A DNA stretch of 64,000 nucleotides from Phreatobacter oligotrophus (GCF_003046185.1 NZ_PZZL01000001.1:558001-622000), one strand, 5' to 3'. Positions 16,363 to 24,637 are shown, numbered from the stretch's first letter. Program-made: numbers and translations. Notes: generated by a model not told the origin, from the sequence alone.

Positions 16363-17691
16363 ATGGGCAAGAGCGCTCCCAGCGCGCCGGCACCGGATCC
16401 GAATATCGGCCGTGCCGCGGTGATGCAGGCCGAAACCGGCGAAAAGTGGCTGGACTTCTCGAAGGAGGCCTTCGCCACCTCGACGCAGCGCCAGGGCGAG
16501 CTCGACGCCCTCACCAAGGACATCAGCAATCGGCAGATGGTCCTGGCCGAGGACAACCAGAACCTCGCCCGGCAGGTCACCGAGCAGCAGCTGGCGCTTG
16601 GCGAGGAGCAGGCCGGTTATGCCCGCGACGATCGGCGCCGCTATGAGCAGGTGTTCCGGCCCGTCGAGGACAAGTTCATCAAGCAGGCGACCGAGTACGA
16701 CTCGCCGGAGCGACAGGCGGCCATGGCCGCCGAGGCTCGCGCCGATGTCGTCAGCTCGACCGCCCAGCAGCGCGAGGCCGCCCAGCGCGAAGCCGCGTCC
16801 ATGGGCGTCAACCCGAATTCCGGCCGCTTCGGCGGCCTGAATCGCGCCGCCGACATGGGCACCGCGCTCGCCGCCGCAGGTGCGCAGAACACGGCCCGCG
16901 AGCGGGTGCGCGCCACCGGCCTTGCCCTGACGGCCGACGTCGCCAATCTCGGCCGCGGCCTGCCGGCGCAGTCGTCGGCCGCCGCCGCCCTCGGGCTGCA
17001 GGGCATCACCGCTGGTGCCGGCACTGCAGGTGCGGCGGCGCAGACCTCCATCAACACGATGGGCATGGGCGTCGGCAACGCCCAGCAGAACCAGAGCCTG
17101 TTCAACTCCTCGACCGGCATCATGTCGAGCGGCTTCCAGGGCGCGATGCGCGGCTATGCCGGCATGGGCGACACCCTCAACCGCCAGTACGCGACGCAGG
17201 TGGACGCGTGGAAGGCCTCGCAGATGATGGCCGCGCAGTCCGCCTCGGGCTTCGGTGCCGCCATCGGCGGGCTCGCCGGCCTGTTCATGTCCGACGAGGA
17301 GGTGAAGACCGACAAGCGGCCGCTGCCGCCCGGGATGGCACTCGAAGCCGTCCGGGAGGCGCCGTCCGAGTCCTGGCGCTACAAGCCCGGCGTCGCCGAC
17401 GAAGGCGAGCACATCGGCCCCTATGCGCAGGACATGCAGCGCGCCACCGGCAAGGGCGACGGCAAGACCATCAAGGTGCAGGACATGCTCGGGCTGCACC
17501 ATGCGGCAATCGCGGATCTCGACCGCAAGATCGACGCCATCGCCGATGCGGTCGGCGCCGAGCCGACCCCCGACAACGTCGAGAGCATGCGCGGGCGCGA
17601 CATGCCGCCGGAGCGGCGCCGTCGTGAGCCGGCCGTCGGGATCATCATCGCCGCGCCCCGCCGTGGCGCCGAGCAGCGGGAGGCCGCCTGA
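16363..17691 (+). CDS. internal virion or tail protein with C-terminal S74 chaperone domain
   Basis: A 442-residue protein. Residues 1-300 are mainly helical, Ala/Gln-rich (GEKWLDFSKEAFATSTQRQG, ERQAAMAAEARADVV), like internal or tail-plug proteins. The C-terminus matches the intramolecular chaperone S74 domain: SDEEVK (Ser310 and Lys315, the expected dyad spacing), SWRYKPGVADEGEHIGPYAQ. This domain normally trimerises a fibre and then cuts itself off before the Ser. The gene is expressed from its own leader and shares a base with the next start. Fusion of S74 to an internal-type helical protein rather than a spike is noteworthy. Confidence 0.8.
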   Translation: MGKSAPSAPAPDPNIGRAAVMQAETGEKWLDFSKEAFATSTQRQGELDALTKDISNRQMVLAEDNQNLARQVTEQQLALGEEQAGYARDDRRRYEQVFRPVEDKFIKQATEYDSPERQAAMAAEARADVVSSTAQQREAAQREAASMGVNPNSGRFGGLNRAADMGTALAAAGAQNTARERVRATGLALTADVANLGRGLPAQSSAAAALGLQGITAGAGTAGAAAQTSINTMGMGVGNAQQNQSLFNSSTGIMSSGFQGAMRGYAGMGDTLNRQYATQVDAWKASQMMAAQSASGFGAAIGGLAGLFMSDEEVKTDKRPLPPGMALEAVREAPSESWRYKPGVADEGEHIGPYAQDMQRATGKGDGKTIKVQDMLGLHHAAIADLDRKIDAIADAVGAEPTPDNVESMRGRDMPPERRRREPAVGIIIAAPRRGAEQREAA

Positions 17692-19022
17692 TGTCCTTTG
17701 GTCTTGGGATTGGGAGCTTCGTGCAGGGCCTGCGCTCCGGCATGGAGGCACGCGAAGCGGCGGATGACCGCAGGGAGCGGCGTCTCGACCGGCAGGAGGC
17801 GCGTGACGCCCGCGCGCAGGAGCGTGCCAACACCGAGGAGCTGGCCGCCATCGGTCGCCAGGCGAACGATGAGATCGCCGCCGGCGGCAACCGCGAGGAG
17901 GTGGAGGCTCGCTACTGGCGCCAGATTCAGGACGGCTATGCCCGCCAAGGCCAGCCGGAGAAGGCGCGCCAGTTCCAGCAGTGGGTGCAGAGCGACGAGG
18001 CCCGCCGCGGCATCGCCCATTTCCAGAACGGCATGGTCATGTTCGAGATGGCCCGCAAGCCCGATGGATCCTACGACCCGCAGCTGATGGCCCGCGGCCT
18101 GCAGCAGCTCGAACGCGCGCAGGCCATCACCGCCTACGGTGGCGATCGCCAGTTCCGGTTCCGGCCGATCGTGGAGGGCGAGGGCGAGAACGAGCGCACC
18201 ATCGGCTACCGGATGCAGTTCCAAGGCGAGGACGGCAAGACCATCGAGCGCGATGTCGCGCCCGGTGACATTCCGCGCGCCGCGGCGATGTTCTTCAATC
18301 CGCAGGCCGCGTTCGAGGATCGCCGGAAGCAGGACGAGGCGCGCGCCAAGCAGCAGGAGACGCAGCGCTCGACCGAGCGCAGCGAGTGGCAGGCGGCCGA
18401 GGAGCAGGTGCGCAAGGAGTACGAGGAGCGCCGCACCGACGTCACCCGCCGCGACACGACCCCGATGCGGCCGTGGGCGGATCTCGACCAGGGCGAGCGC
18501 GACCAGCTGGTGCAGAACCGTGCGCAGTCCCGCGTGCCCCCGACCCAGCGCAGCGCCTCGCCCGGGCTTGCCGGCGCCGGTGCGGCACCGCGCGCCCGCG
18601 TCGCCTTCGATAACGTCACCGGCCAGGCTGCCGGCCCGCCGGCCGGACCATCGGCGCAGGACGTCGCGACCCGCGAGGCCGCCTATGGTGGATCCCCGCG
18701 TCCGGCGCCGCGCCCGATCGCGCCCTCGGTACCGGCTCCGGCCCCGGGCCCGGGATCCACGGCCGCATCGCCCGTCGCCGAGGCCATGCGCCCCGGTCCG
18801 GTGACGCGCGAAGAGGAGCAGCGCGACGCCATCCGCGCCGGCGCCGAACGTGCCATCGCCGCGGGCGAAAGCCCCGACAACGTTGCCCGCGGGCTCGAGA
18901 GAGCCGGTATCCCCGTCGACGCGTGGCCGGAATCGCTGCGCGCCGGGATCATGCGGCGCCAGCAGATCAGCCCCCCCAACGCCCGCGCGCCCGGCCTGCA
19001 GATCTACGGAGCACCGCGATGA
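17691..19022 (+). CDS. putative internal virion protein
   Basis: A 443-residue protein that begins on the last base of the previous gene. The N-terminal half is strongly helical and charged (DDRRERRLDRQEARDARAQE), with coiled-coil character; the middle has a folded region near KPDGSYDPQLMARGLQQLER; the second half is Pro/Ala-rich. Residues 378-424 (RDAIRAGAERAIAAGESPDN, ending WPESLRAGIMRRQ) resemble the C-terminus of the next protein. Such proteins are typically carried in the podovirus head and ejected with the DNA. ATGA overlap with the transglycosylase gene. Confidence 0.68.
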   Translation: MSFGLGIGSFVQGLRSGMEAREAADDRRERRLDRQEARDARAQERANTEELAAIGRQANDEIAAGGNREEVEARYWRQIQDGYARQGQPEKARQFQQWVQSDEARRGIAHFQNGMVMFEMARKPDGSYDPQLMARGLQQLERAQAITAYGGDRQFRFRPIVEGEGENERTIGYRMQFQGEDGKTIERDVAPGDIPRAAAMFFNPQAAFEDRRKQDEARAKQQETQRSTERSEWQAAEEQVRKEYEERRTDVTRRDTTPMRPWADLDQGERDQLVQNRAQSRVPPTQRSASPGLAGAGAAPRARVAFDNVTGQAAGPPAGPSAQDVATREAAYGGSPRPAPRPIAPSVPAPAPGPGSTAASPVAEAMRPGPVTREEEQRDAIRAGAERAIAAGESPDNVARGLERAGIPVDAWPESLRAGIMRRQQISPPNARAPGLQIYGAPR

Positions 19023-21610
19023 CATTCTGGCACGGCTTCGCCGGCGGCCTGCAGCTCGGCTCCGCTGCCCGCGATCGGTGGGACGAGCGCGGCGGCCTTG
19101 CCGGGATCTTCGGTAGTGGCAGCGATGGCGCCCAGGCGGCCGACAAGCCGATGTCCGATGTCTCCGCCGCCTCGACCGAAGGCGGATCGCCGGCATCGCC
19201 GAACGGCCCGAGCAGCAGCAGCGCAACCAACTGGCCCAGCGACCTCAACGCGGCGGCGCAAAGCATCCGCACGATCGAGAGCGGCTCCGCCGAGGGGAAT
19301 TATTCGGCGCTTGGGCCCGTCACCAACCGCGGCGACCGTGCTTATGGCGCCTATCAGGTCATGGGCGAGAACATTCCCTCGTGGACCGAGCGCCACTACG
19401 GCCAGCGTCTGACCCCGCAGCAGTTCCTCGAAAACCGCGAGGCGCAGGATGCGGTGTTCCGCGGTCAGTTCGGCCAATACATGGGCAGGTACGGCGCCGA
19501 AGGTGCCTCGCGCGCATGGTTCGCCGGCGAGGGCGGGATGAACCGCATGGCCCGCCAGGACGTCAACGGCACGTCGGTCAGCGGCTACAACAGCCGTTTC
19601 GGGCAGCTCTACACCGGCTTCCTCAATGGTGGCCGCAGCAGCGGGAATCGCCAATTCACCAGCAGCTCCGAAGCCGGCGACCTGCCGGAGCCGATCCGCG
19701 TCGAGCCCGGCGCCCTGCAGATCCCGTCGATCTTCGACAATCAGGTCCCGGCCGATGCCGGCCAGCAGATCCAGCAGAACCCCGAGATCGAGGGCCTTGT
19801 CTCGTCGGCACGTCGCAACGCTCCCGGCCTCGCCATCACCGAGCCGGCCGCCGGCGGCGTCGATGCGGCGGTCCGTGGCGCCATGCCCAACTACGTGTTC
19901 CGCCGCACGCCGGGCGCCGGCCCCGGCAATACCGCCGACGCCATGGCCGCCGCCGGTCCCGAGGGCTACGGCCGCGGCCGGGCCGGCGTCGCCGGTGGCG
20001 GCCGTGCCGCCGCCTCGGACAATCTGCAGCCTCCTCTTCGTGCTGGCGAAGCGGCCCCCGTCGCGTCCTCGGAGATCTATCGCGACGATGCGCCCCCGAT
20101 GCCGGTCCGTGTCGAGAACGCGGCGATCGATCCGGCCGCCGCCGCCCGCGGTGGCGTCGCGCCCGGCGGCCGTGCCAGCGCTTCTGCCGATAACCAGCCG
20201 CCGCTGCGCGCCGGCGAGGCCGGTCCGGTCGGCTCGCCCGAGATCTACCGCGACGATCGCCCGCCGACCGAGCCCCGCGTCGAGAACGGCGACCTTGAGG
20301 CGCGTGCCTATGCCAGCGGCGGCGTCAGCCAGGGCGGCCGTGGCGCGACCTCCGCCGTGCGTCCGGCCCCGGGCCTTGGCCTTCAGGCTCGCGCGGTGGC
20401 ACCGCGCGCATTGAGGGCAGGGGAGGTGGACTCGGCGACGGATCCGCAGATGGCGCCCAGCCCGACCGGGACCGGTACCGCTACCGGAACGGCATCCGGT
20501 GCGGCCGGTGGTCGTGCCAGCGTCTCGGTGGAGGTGCCCAACGCGCCGCGCGAGGCGCCGGTGCCGCAACCCCGTCCGGATCCGGCCGCCGAGCCGGCTC
20601 CCGCACAGGCAGCGCCGACCCGATCCGCCCGGCGTCGCGCCGCGGCACCGTCGGAAGGCAGCAATTCCGCCGCTCCGGCAAACCCGCCGGCGCCCCAGCC
20701 GCGCCCGCAGCAGGCCGCCGCGGCGAACGGTGGCCGCAGCGATCTTTCCGAGCGCGATCGCCTGATGCTGCTTCGCGACCGCGAAAGCCTTGCCCCCGGC
20801 GAAGAGGATCGCCTGCGCGGCGGGCTTCCGGCCGGATCGTTCAGCATGCCGAGCGCGGGATCGTTCAGCATGCCGGGCCTTAGCAACCTGTTCGGCAGTC
20901 GCCGCCCGGCGCGGCCCGCTCCGGCCCCGCGCGCTGCGGAAAAGCCCGTGGGAGGTGCGGCCGCGCCTCGCCCCGCCGCTGCCGCGGCCCCCGAGGCAGC
21001 TCCCGCCACCACCGGATCCACGCCGCCCAGCGGGGAGCAGACCCACGAGCAGGCTTACGAGACGCCCGCCGCGCCTCCGCCCGCTGCCCCGACCAGCGCC
21101 CCCGCACCGGCTGCCGCCGCGCCGCGGTCCTACGGCTCACCCGGCGAGATGATTGCCGCCCAGCGGCCGGCTCGCGACGTCGTCGCCGATATGTGGGCCA
21201 ACCGCCGTGAGTATGACGAGAACCGGCGGCAGGTCAGCGGTCCGCCCCCGGCACCCGCAGGCCAGCAGGCACCAACCGCCAGCGCGCCGGCGCCGGCGCG
21301 AGAGGCCTCGTCCGAACAGCCGGCCGCCCAGGTGCCTTTCCCGCAGCCGCGCAACGATCAGGAGCGGTTCGCCAATGTCCGCACATCGGCGCAGACCGAG
21401 CTTGACCGCGGGGCGTCGCCGCAGCGCGTTGCCGAGCGCCTCGCCCGCCAAGGCGTGCCCATGGCGGAATGGCCGCCGGCGCTGCGAGCGATGATGGAGC
21501 GGCGCAATCCCGATGCGCCGTCCCCGATGGTTCAGGATCAGCCTAGCGCGGCTCCAACCGTGGCGCCGCTGCCGCCGCGGCGGCCCGCCCCAGGACTCGC
21601 TATGCGGTGA
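19019..21610 (+). CDS. internal virion transglycosylase
   Basis: An 863-residue protein. Residues about 80-200 form a lysozyme-like lytic transglycosylase domain: TIESGS (Glu87 is the likely catalytic acid), ALGPVTNRGDRAYGAYQVMG and a final AWFAGEGGM. Such enzymes open the cell wall locally during DNA ejection. The rest is Pro/Ala-rich with repeats of LRAGEA(A/G)PV.SSEIYRDD type (about 19990-20350). It has an EPIRVEPGALQI motif (from 224) shared with the giant protein, and a C-terminal segment (783-829) shared with the preceding protein. ATG chosen for the ATGA overlap; an upstream start would overlap by about 100 bases. Confidence 0.85.
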   Translation: MTFWHGFAGGLQLGSAARDRWDERGGLAGIFGSGSDGAQAADKPMSDVSAASTEGGSPASPNGPSSSSATNWPSDLNAAAQSIRTIESGSAEGNYSALGPVTNRGDRAYGAYQVMGENIPSWTERHYGQRLTPQQFLENREAQDAVFRGQFGQYMGRYGAEGASRAWFAGEGGMNRMARQDVNGTSVSGYNSRFGQLYTGFLNGGRSSGNRQFTSSSEAGDLPEPIRVEPGALQIPSIFDNQVPADAGQQIQQNPEIEGLVSSARRNAPGLAITEPAAGGVDAAVRGAMPNYVFRRTPGAGPGNTADAMAAAGPEGYGRGRAGVAGGGRAAASDNLQPPLRAGEAAPVASSEIYRDDAPPMPVRVENAAIDPAAAARGGVAPGGRASASADNQPPLRAGEAGPVGSPEIYRDDRPPTEPRVENGDLEARAYASGGVSQGGRGATSAVRPAPGLGLQARAVAPRALRAGEVDSATDPQMAPSPTGTGTATGTASGAAGGRASVSVEVPNAPREAPVPQPRPDPAAEPAPAQAAPTRSARRRAAAPSEGSNSAAPANPPAPQPRPQQAAAANGGRSDLSERDRLMLLRDRESLAPGEEDRLRGGLPAGSFSMPSAGSFSMPGLSNLFGSRRPARPAPAPRAAEKPVGGAAAPRPAAAAAPEAAPATTGSTPPSGEQTHEQAYETPAAPPPAAPTSAPAPAAAAPRSYGSPGEMIAAQRPARDVVADMWANRREYDENRRQVSGPPPAPAGQQAPTASAPAPAREASSEQPAAQVPFPQPRNDQERFANVRTSAQTELDRGASPQRVAERLARQGVPMAEWPPALRAMMERRNPDAPSPMVQDQPSAAPTVAPLPPRRPAPGLAMR
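19990..20350 (+). repeat. imperfect repeat region in transglycosylase gene
   Basis: Two to three imperfect units of about 50-60 codons, each with a GGRA-ASADN, PPLRAGEA, EIYRDD and RVEN series. The repeats are coding and keep the frame; unit number may vary between related phages. Confidence 0.65.
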
Positions 21611-21616
21611 CGCTAT

Positions 21617-22063
21617 TCAGGGAGCGCTTGCGGCATAGACTGCCGCGGCGCGGCGCAAGTCGCCCAAGGTAAGGGCGTGGTGGGTGACACGGCCGAAGGT
21701 CACCAGCACCTTCGTGTCGTCGGGATAGTCCTCAGCGCCCTCGCCGGCTATGTCCGCGAAGAGGGCAAGGGCGGCCTCGGTGGCTTTGGCACGCTTCTCC
21801 CATTGTGAAGCGGCTAACGCTTGCTCGCAGATGCGACGAAGACGGTCGGCCTCGCTATCCGGCAAGGCAACGGCCACATCGCGAATGTCCATCGACCGCA
21901 CATCATTGGCCCGCGCCGTCGCAAGGGCACCGTCGGCTTCTGCGAGACGCTCGGTCAGCGTCGCGATGGTCGCCTCAAGGCTCTCGATCACGATGCCGCG
22001 CCGATCCATTTCCGCGGCGATCTCCTCGATGGTAGCGGGCCGCGTCGACGTGTTGATGGTCAT
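21617..22063 (-). CDS. hypothetical protein with coiled coil (last gene of leftward operon)
   Basis: A 148-residue protein, beginning MTINTSTRPATIEEIAAEMD. The ATG at 22063 is chosen because it overlaps the preceding gene's stop (ATGA); an upstream start would overlap that gene fully. Residues about 20-55 are a coiled coil (ESLEATIATLTERLAEADGA); the rest contains DVAVALPDSEADRLRRICEQ and a small hydrophobic tail. No known family comes to mind. It converges on the transglycosylase gene with a gap of only 6 bases and no visible terminator, so the two units may produce overlapping transcripts. Confidence 0.65.
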   Translation of the reverse strand: MTINTSTRPATIEEIAAEMDRRGIVIESLEATIATLTERLAEADGALATARANDVRSMDIRDVAVALPDSEADRLRRICEQALAASQWEKRAKATEAALALFADIAGEGAEDYPDDTKVLVTFGRVTHHALTLGDLRRAAAVYAASAP

Positions 22064-22260
22064 GGTGCCACTTTCGCAATCGTTAGGATGTCTTGTTGCT
22101 CGCCAGTGGCCTCCCGCCACCGCTGTTGTAGCTTCTGGCGTAGCGGCTCCCAAAGGTGTGTCGGGAACGGCCCATGGCGCTCACGGTCGTACAGGCCCTT
22201 GGCAGCGAGGCTGACAAGCGCGTCTTCATAATGTGGGCGCAGGTTCTCGACCGTGCTCAC
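22060..22260 (-). CDS. small hypothetical protein
   Basis: A 66-residue protein beginning VSTVENLRPHYEDALVSLAA from a GTG start that overlaps the previous gene's stop (GTGA). It contains GLYDRERHGPFPTHLWEPLR and a helical KLQQRWREATGEQQDIL end. It is conserved-looking and well framed by overlaps but I do not recognise it. Part of the nine-gene leftward operon of small proteins. Confidence 0.65.
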   Translation of the reverse strand: MSTVENLRPHYEDALVSLAAKGLYDRERHGPFPTHLWEPLRQKLQQRWREATGEQQDILTIAKVAP

Positions 22261-22508
22261 AGGATGCTCCTCTTGGTACGCGGGCCGTACTCGGCCTCCA
22301 TCAGCGCCAGGTCGCGGCGCGCGTCGGTCAGGACATAGAGCCCGTGCCCATCGGTTGAGATCTTCACGTCCACGATGCGCTCGCGCATTCGGCCCCCGTT
22401 GTGCATGGCCATGATCGGGCACGGCACCTCTTCGTAGCCCTGCCGGACGAGAGCCCGCCGCTGCCGACGGGCAGCCAGCATCGCGCGGGTAAATGCGGTC
22501 ATCTTCAT
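22257..22508 (-). CDS. small hypothetical protein
   Basis: An 83-residue protein beginning MKMTAFTRAMLAARRQRRAL, with a basic N-terminus, a VPCPIMAMHNGGRMRERIVD middle segment and a TDGHGLYVLTDARRDLALME end that looks like a beta-hairpin. The start at 22508 gives a 4-base overlap with the upstream gene; the longer reading would lie over that gene. Function is unknown. Small basic proteins like this are common in phage accessory operons. Confidence 0.65.
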   Translation of the reverse strand: MKMTAFTRAMLAARRQRRALVRQGYEEVPCPIMAMHNGGRMRERIVDVKISTDGHGLYVLTDARRDLALMEAEYGPRTKRSIL

Positions 22509-22867
22509 GCGGCATCCCCCTTGGCGGCCGGCTCGAATTCTCCGCACCAGTCGGCCTTGTGCGTCTCTGGAAAGCGGCTGGCGACCGTCAGGAAGTCGAC
22601 CGTCCGGCCGTGGGAGCCAGCCGCGCCCGGCAACACCTCGGGCGCGCGCCTCCGGCACTCGCCCGCATTCGACAGCTTGTCGCGCCAGAACCGGCACCGC
22701 TCGCAGGCCGGCGTGCGCTCCCGCGCCTCGCGGATCTCGAACCGTCCGTTCGCCAGCTGCACCTCCTCAAGCCCGCGCTGGCAGGTCTTGGACAGGCCGC
22801 AGATGGGGCACGACCGCGGCCAGCCGCCGCCGGCCCTTTTCTGCGCGAGGCGGCATTCACCTGACAT
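22505..22867 (-). CDS. Cys-rich zinc-ribbon-like protein
   Basis: A 120-residue protein with cysteine pairs in series: CPICGLSKTC (near residue 21), CERCRFW and GEC (near 55-65), and WCGEF near the end. The part from CERCRFWRD to ASRFPETHKADWCGEFEP follows a pattern seen in many alphaproteobacterial prophage proteins of unknown role, which probably bind zinc. ATG at 22867 with short overlaps on both sides. A DNA- or protein-binding adaptor is possible; there is no enzyme motif. Confidence 0.7.
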   Translation of the reverse strand: MSGECRLAQKRAGGGWPRSCPICGLSKTCQRGLEEVQLANGRFEIREARERTPACERCRFWRDKLSNAGECRRRAPEVLPGAAGSHGRTVDFLTVASRFPETHKADWCGEFEPAAKGDAA

Positions 22868-23570
22868 TGCGCATCGCCTCCTCGATCTTGCGGGCAGCCT
22901 CGACCAGGCTGACATGCACGTCGGCGAGCCGCGCGCGGCGCAACGTGTGTGTCGGCGTCTCCCGCATGAGGGCGAGGCATCGCTCGCCGATCTCGCGGAG
23001 CTTGGCGACGTCATCCGTGCGGAGCTGGTGCTGTAAAGAGCTGGCGACGCCGCCATCGCCCCACATTTCCCGCATCGAGCGGGTAGTGGTCTTGCCGTCA
23101 CCCTCCACGACGATCACGCCGGTGCCCGCGGTCACAGCCTCCCGCAGCGCCACCTTCAATGGATCCCGTCGCCCCAGCCCGTCGCGGATCTCGTCCATGA
23201 ACCGGCCCGGATCCGCGAAGCCCTCTTCGTAGCGCTCACAGATGGCGTGCAGCAGGTCGATGGTGCTGCGCTGCGCCTTGAGGACCCGCCGGATCCCGTC
23301 GGTGCGCTTCTCCCCGCCCAGCACGCCGTATTCTTCGCCGATGGCCTGCAGGTCATTCAGCATTTCATCGACCATCGCCGTCAGCACGGGCCCGTTCGGC
23401 AGATTGCGCACGGGATAGCCGGTCACGACGAGCTCACCGGCCCCGAGCGGCTTCACGATGCTCGCTGCCTCGGCGCTGTCACTGGCGATCACGACCACGT
23501 CGAATGGGGCGGTGAACGATCCGGTGCGCGGCCTCCACTGGCAGAGGAAGGCCTGCTTGTTGTCGGTCAT
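22857..23570 (-). CDS. hypothetical phage protein
   Basis: A 237-residue protein, the largest in the leftward operon, beginning MTDNKQAFLCQWRPRTGSFT. It has an N-terminal alpha/beta part (FDVVVIASDSAEAASIVKPL), a long helical middle (AMVDEMLNDLQAIGEEYGVL), and a helical C-terminus (LREIGERCLALMRETPTHTL). I do not recognise it. The start overlaps the previous gene by 4 bases. Its size and conserved-looking segments suggest a real folded protein in phage early functions. Confidence 0.65.
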   Translation of the reverse strand: MTDNKQAFLCQWRPRTGSFTAPFDVVVIASDSAEAASIVKPLGAGELVVTGYPVRNLPNGPVLTAMVDEMLNDLQAIGEEYGVLGGEKRTDGIRRVLKAQRSTIDLLHAICERYEEGFADPGRFMDEIRDGLGRRDPLKVALREAVTAGTGVIVVEGDGKTTTRSMREMWGDGGVASSLQHQLRTDDVAKLREIGERCLALMRETPTHTLRRARLADVHVSLVEAARKIEEAMRNVR

Positions 23571-23767
23571 CTTGGTTCTCGCTCGATGGTGCGCAGCGCG
23601 TCTCGCAGCGCGCGGAGGCGGATGGAACAGGCCAGGGCCTCGATGCTCTCGCCGGCCCTGTCGTGCTTGCTCATGCCGTGGCGATCTCGCCTGGACCGAT
23701 GGTCATGCAGCCAGCCCTCGGTTTCGGCGATGAGGGCGCGGATCCCGGCCGCAGGGTCAGCGGTCAT
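23567..23767 (-). CDS. small hypothetical protein
   Basis: A 66-residue helical protein beginning MTADPAAGIRALIAETEGWL and ending RALRDALRTIEREPR. Many Arg, His and Asp residues lie in the middle (HDHRSRRDRHGMSKHDR). The ATG at 23767 overlaps the previous stop by 4 bases. No family recognised. Confidence 0.6.
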   Translation of the reverse strand: MTADPAAGIRALIAETEGWLHDHRSRRDRHGMSKHDRAGESIEALACSIRLRALRDALRTIEREPR

Positions 23768-24039
23768 GAGGTGATCCCCGCCGCGCGCTCTATCGCTGCA
23801 GCCTTGAGCCGGTCCCAGATGCGGCGGTCGATGTCGTAGAGCCTGAACAGCCGCACCCCGCTCGCCCGGTCGATCATGCGGAGGATCCGCGAACGCCGGC
23901 GGCGAAGACTGGCCGGCGTTGCCCTGTAGTGCTCGGCGCAGATCCACTCCCTGATGGAGGAGATCGGCACGCGGTCACCCTTCCGCGGCCCGCGCGTTCG
24001 CCGGCAGAAGGGGACGCAGCACCCGATCCGGCCGGTCAT
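23764..24039 (-). CDS. small Cys-containing, basic protein
   Basis: A 91-residue basic protein. The N-terminus MTGRIGCCVPFCRRTRGPRK holds CC and C, and WICAEHYRAT follows, giving a CxxxC...CxxH-like set that could bind zinc. The second half is helical and Arg-rich (SLRRRRSRILRMIDRASGVR). It could bind nucleic acid. Overlaps of 4 bases on both sides place it firmly in the operon. Confidence 0.65.
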   Translation of the reverse strand: MTGRIGCCVPFCRRTRGPRKGDRVPISSIREWICAEHYRATPASLRRRRSRILRMIDRASGVRLFRLYDIDRRIWDRLKAAAIERAAGITS

Positions 24040-24257
24040 GCCGATTTCTCATCTCGCGGCATCAGCACCGGGTGAGAGACGATCTCCCAGCGGTAGGGCA
24101 TCGGACAGGGTGAGTTCTCGATCGAGCGATCAAGCGCCTCTACCGGCGTCTTTGCCACGACGTAGAAGGTCACCGCGTGGCCTTCGTGAAGCTGGTGCGT
24201 CACTACAAAAAGCCTCGGGGCGCCGGTCCAGTCGGGCACATCAAAGCCGTCAGACAT
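24036..24257 (-). CDS. small hypothetical protein
   Basis: A 73-residue protein beginning MSDGFDVPDWTGAPRLFVVT, with strand-rich HAVTFYVVAKTPVEALDRSI and a C-terminal YRWEIVSHPVLMPRDEKSA. The start at 24257 overlaps the stop of the ribbon-helix-helix gene by 8 bases. It looks like a small alpha/beta fold, perhaps a partner of the upstream regulator, but it is not recognised. Confidence 0.62.
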   Translation of the reverse strand: MSDGFDVPDWTGAPRLFVVTHQLHEGHAVTFYVVAKTPVEALDRSIENSPCPMPYRWEIVSHPVLMPRDEKSA

Positions 24258-24441
24258 TAGGCGCTTCTCCCTTCTCGACCGCATAGCCGGCCGACTGCAG
24301 CTGTCCCTCGATGCAGCGGCGGATTGCCTCCGGCCGCGTGGGGAGATCCTCGCTTTCGCGCCTGTAGTCATCGAGGGCCTGAACGAGAGCCCGCGGCAGG
24401 CGGATGGAGATCAGGACGTCTCTTTTAGAGGGCGTTTTCAT
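24250..24441 (-). CDS. ribbon-helix-helix DNA-binding protein
   Basis: A 63-residue protein with a ribbon-helix-helix pattern: a strand RDVLISIRLPRALVQALDDY, then a helix and a DLPTRPEAIRRCIEGQL second helix, ending with a short tail. Such CopG/Arc-like dimers repress their own operon. It is the first gene of the leftward nine-gene operon and is divergent from the giant gene, so it may control both. CATGA-TG-TCATG (24439-24450), a 5-base inverted repeat over the start codon, is a possible operator. Confidence 0.78.
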   Translation of the reverse strand: MKTPSKRDVLISIRLPRALVQALDDYRRESEDLPTRPEAIRRCIEGQLQSAGYAVEKGEAPNV

Positions 24442-24487
24442 GATGTCATGCAGTCAAGAAATCCGTTGTAAGTCAACCAACCGGCCG

Positions 24488-24516
24488 TTCTCGGTAACGC
24501 GCACGCACTCTATAGA
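24488..24516 (+). promoter_or_regulatory. candidate promoter of the giant polyvalent gene
   Basis: TTCTCG (24488-24493), 17 bases, TATAGA (24511-24516). The -10 is good and the -35 is weak, so an activator may be needed. It would start an mRNA with a leader of about 105 bases that holds the nested hairpin at 24563-24637. The divergent region 24442-24628 (187 bases) holds no gene. Confidence 0.5.
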
Positions 24517-24562
24517 GGTTGAACGGGGGTGCGCTTCGGTCGGCGCCTGATCGCATCTCCGG

Positions 24563-24637
24563 CTCGGACACAGGGCGTGGCGCTCAACGGGTTGCTTCCC
24601 TGCGGCCGTCAACCCGTGGAGGCCCCCTGTGTCCGAG
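24563..24637 (+). promoter_or_regulatory. nested leader hairpin covering the giant gene's start codon
   Basis: CTCGGACACAGGG (24563-24575) is a perfect complement of CCCTGTGTCCGAG (24625-24637), which contains the GTG start codon (24629-24631). Inside, ACGGGTTG (24587-24594) pairs with CAACCCGT (24610-24617), and the Shine-Dalgarno GGAGG (24618-24622) lies between the two stems. The outer arm also carries a GGA. The leader thus hides the start codon in a 13-base stem. Confidence 0.75.
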
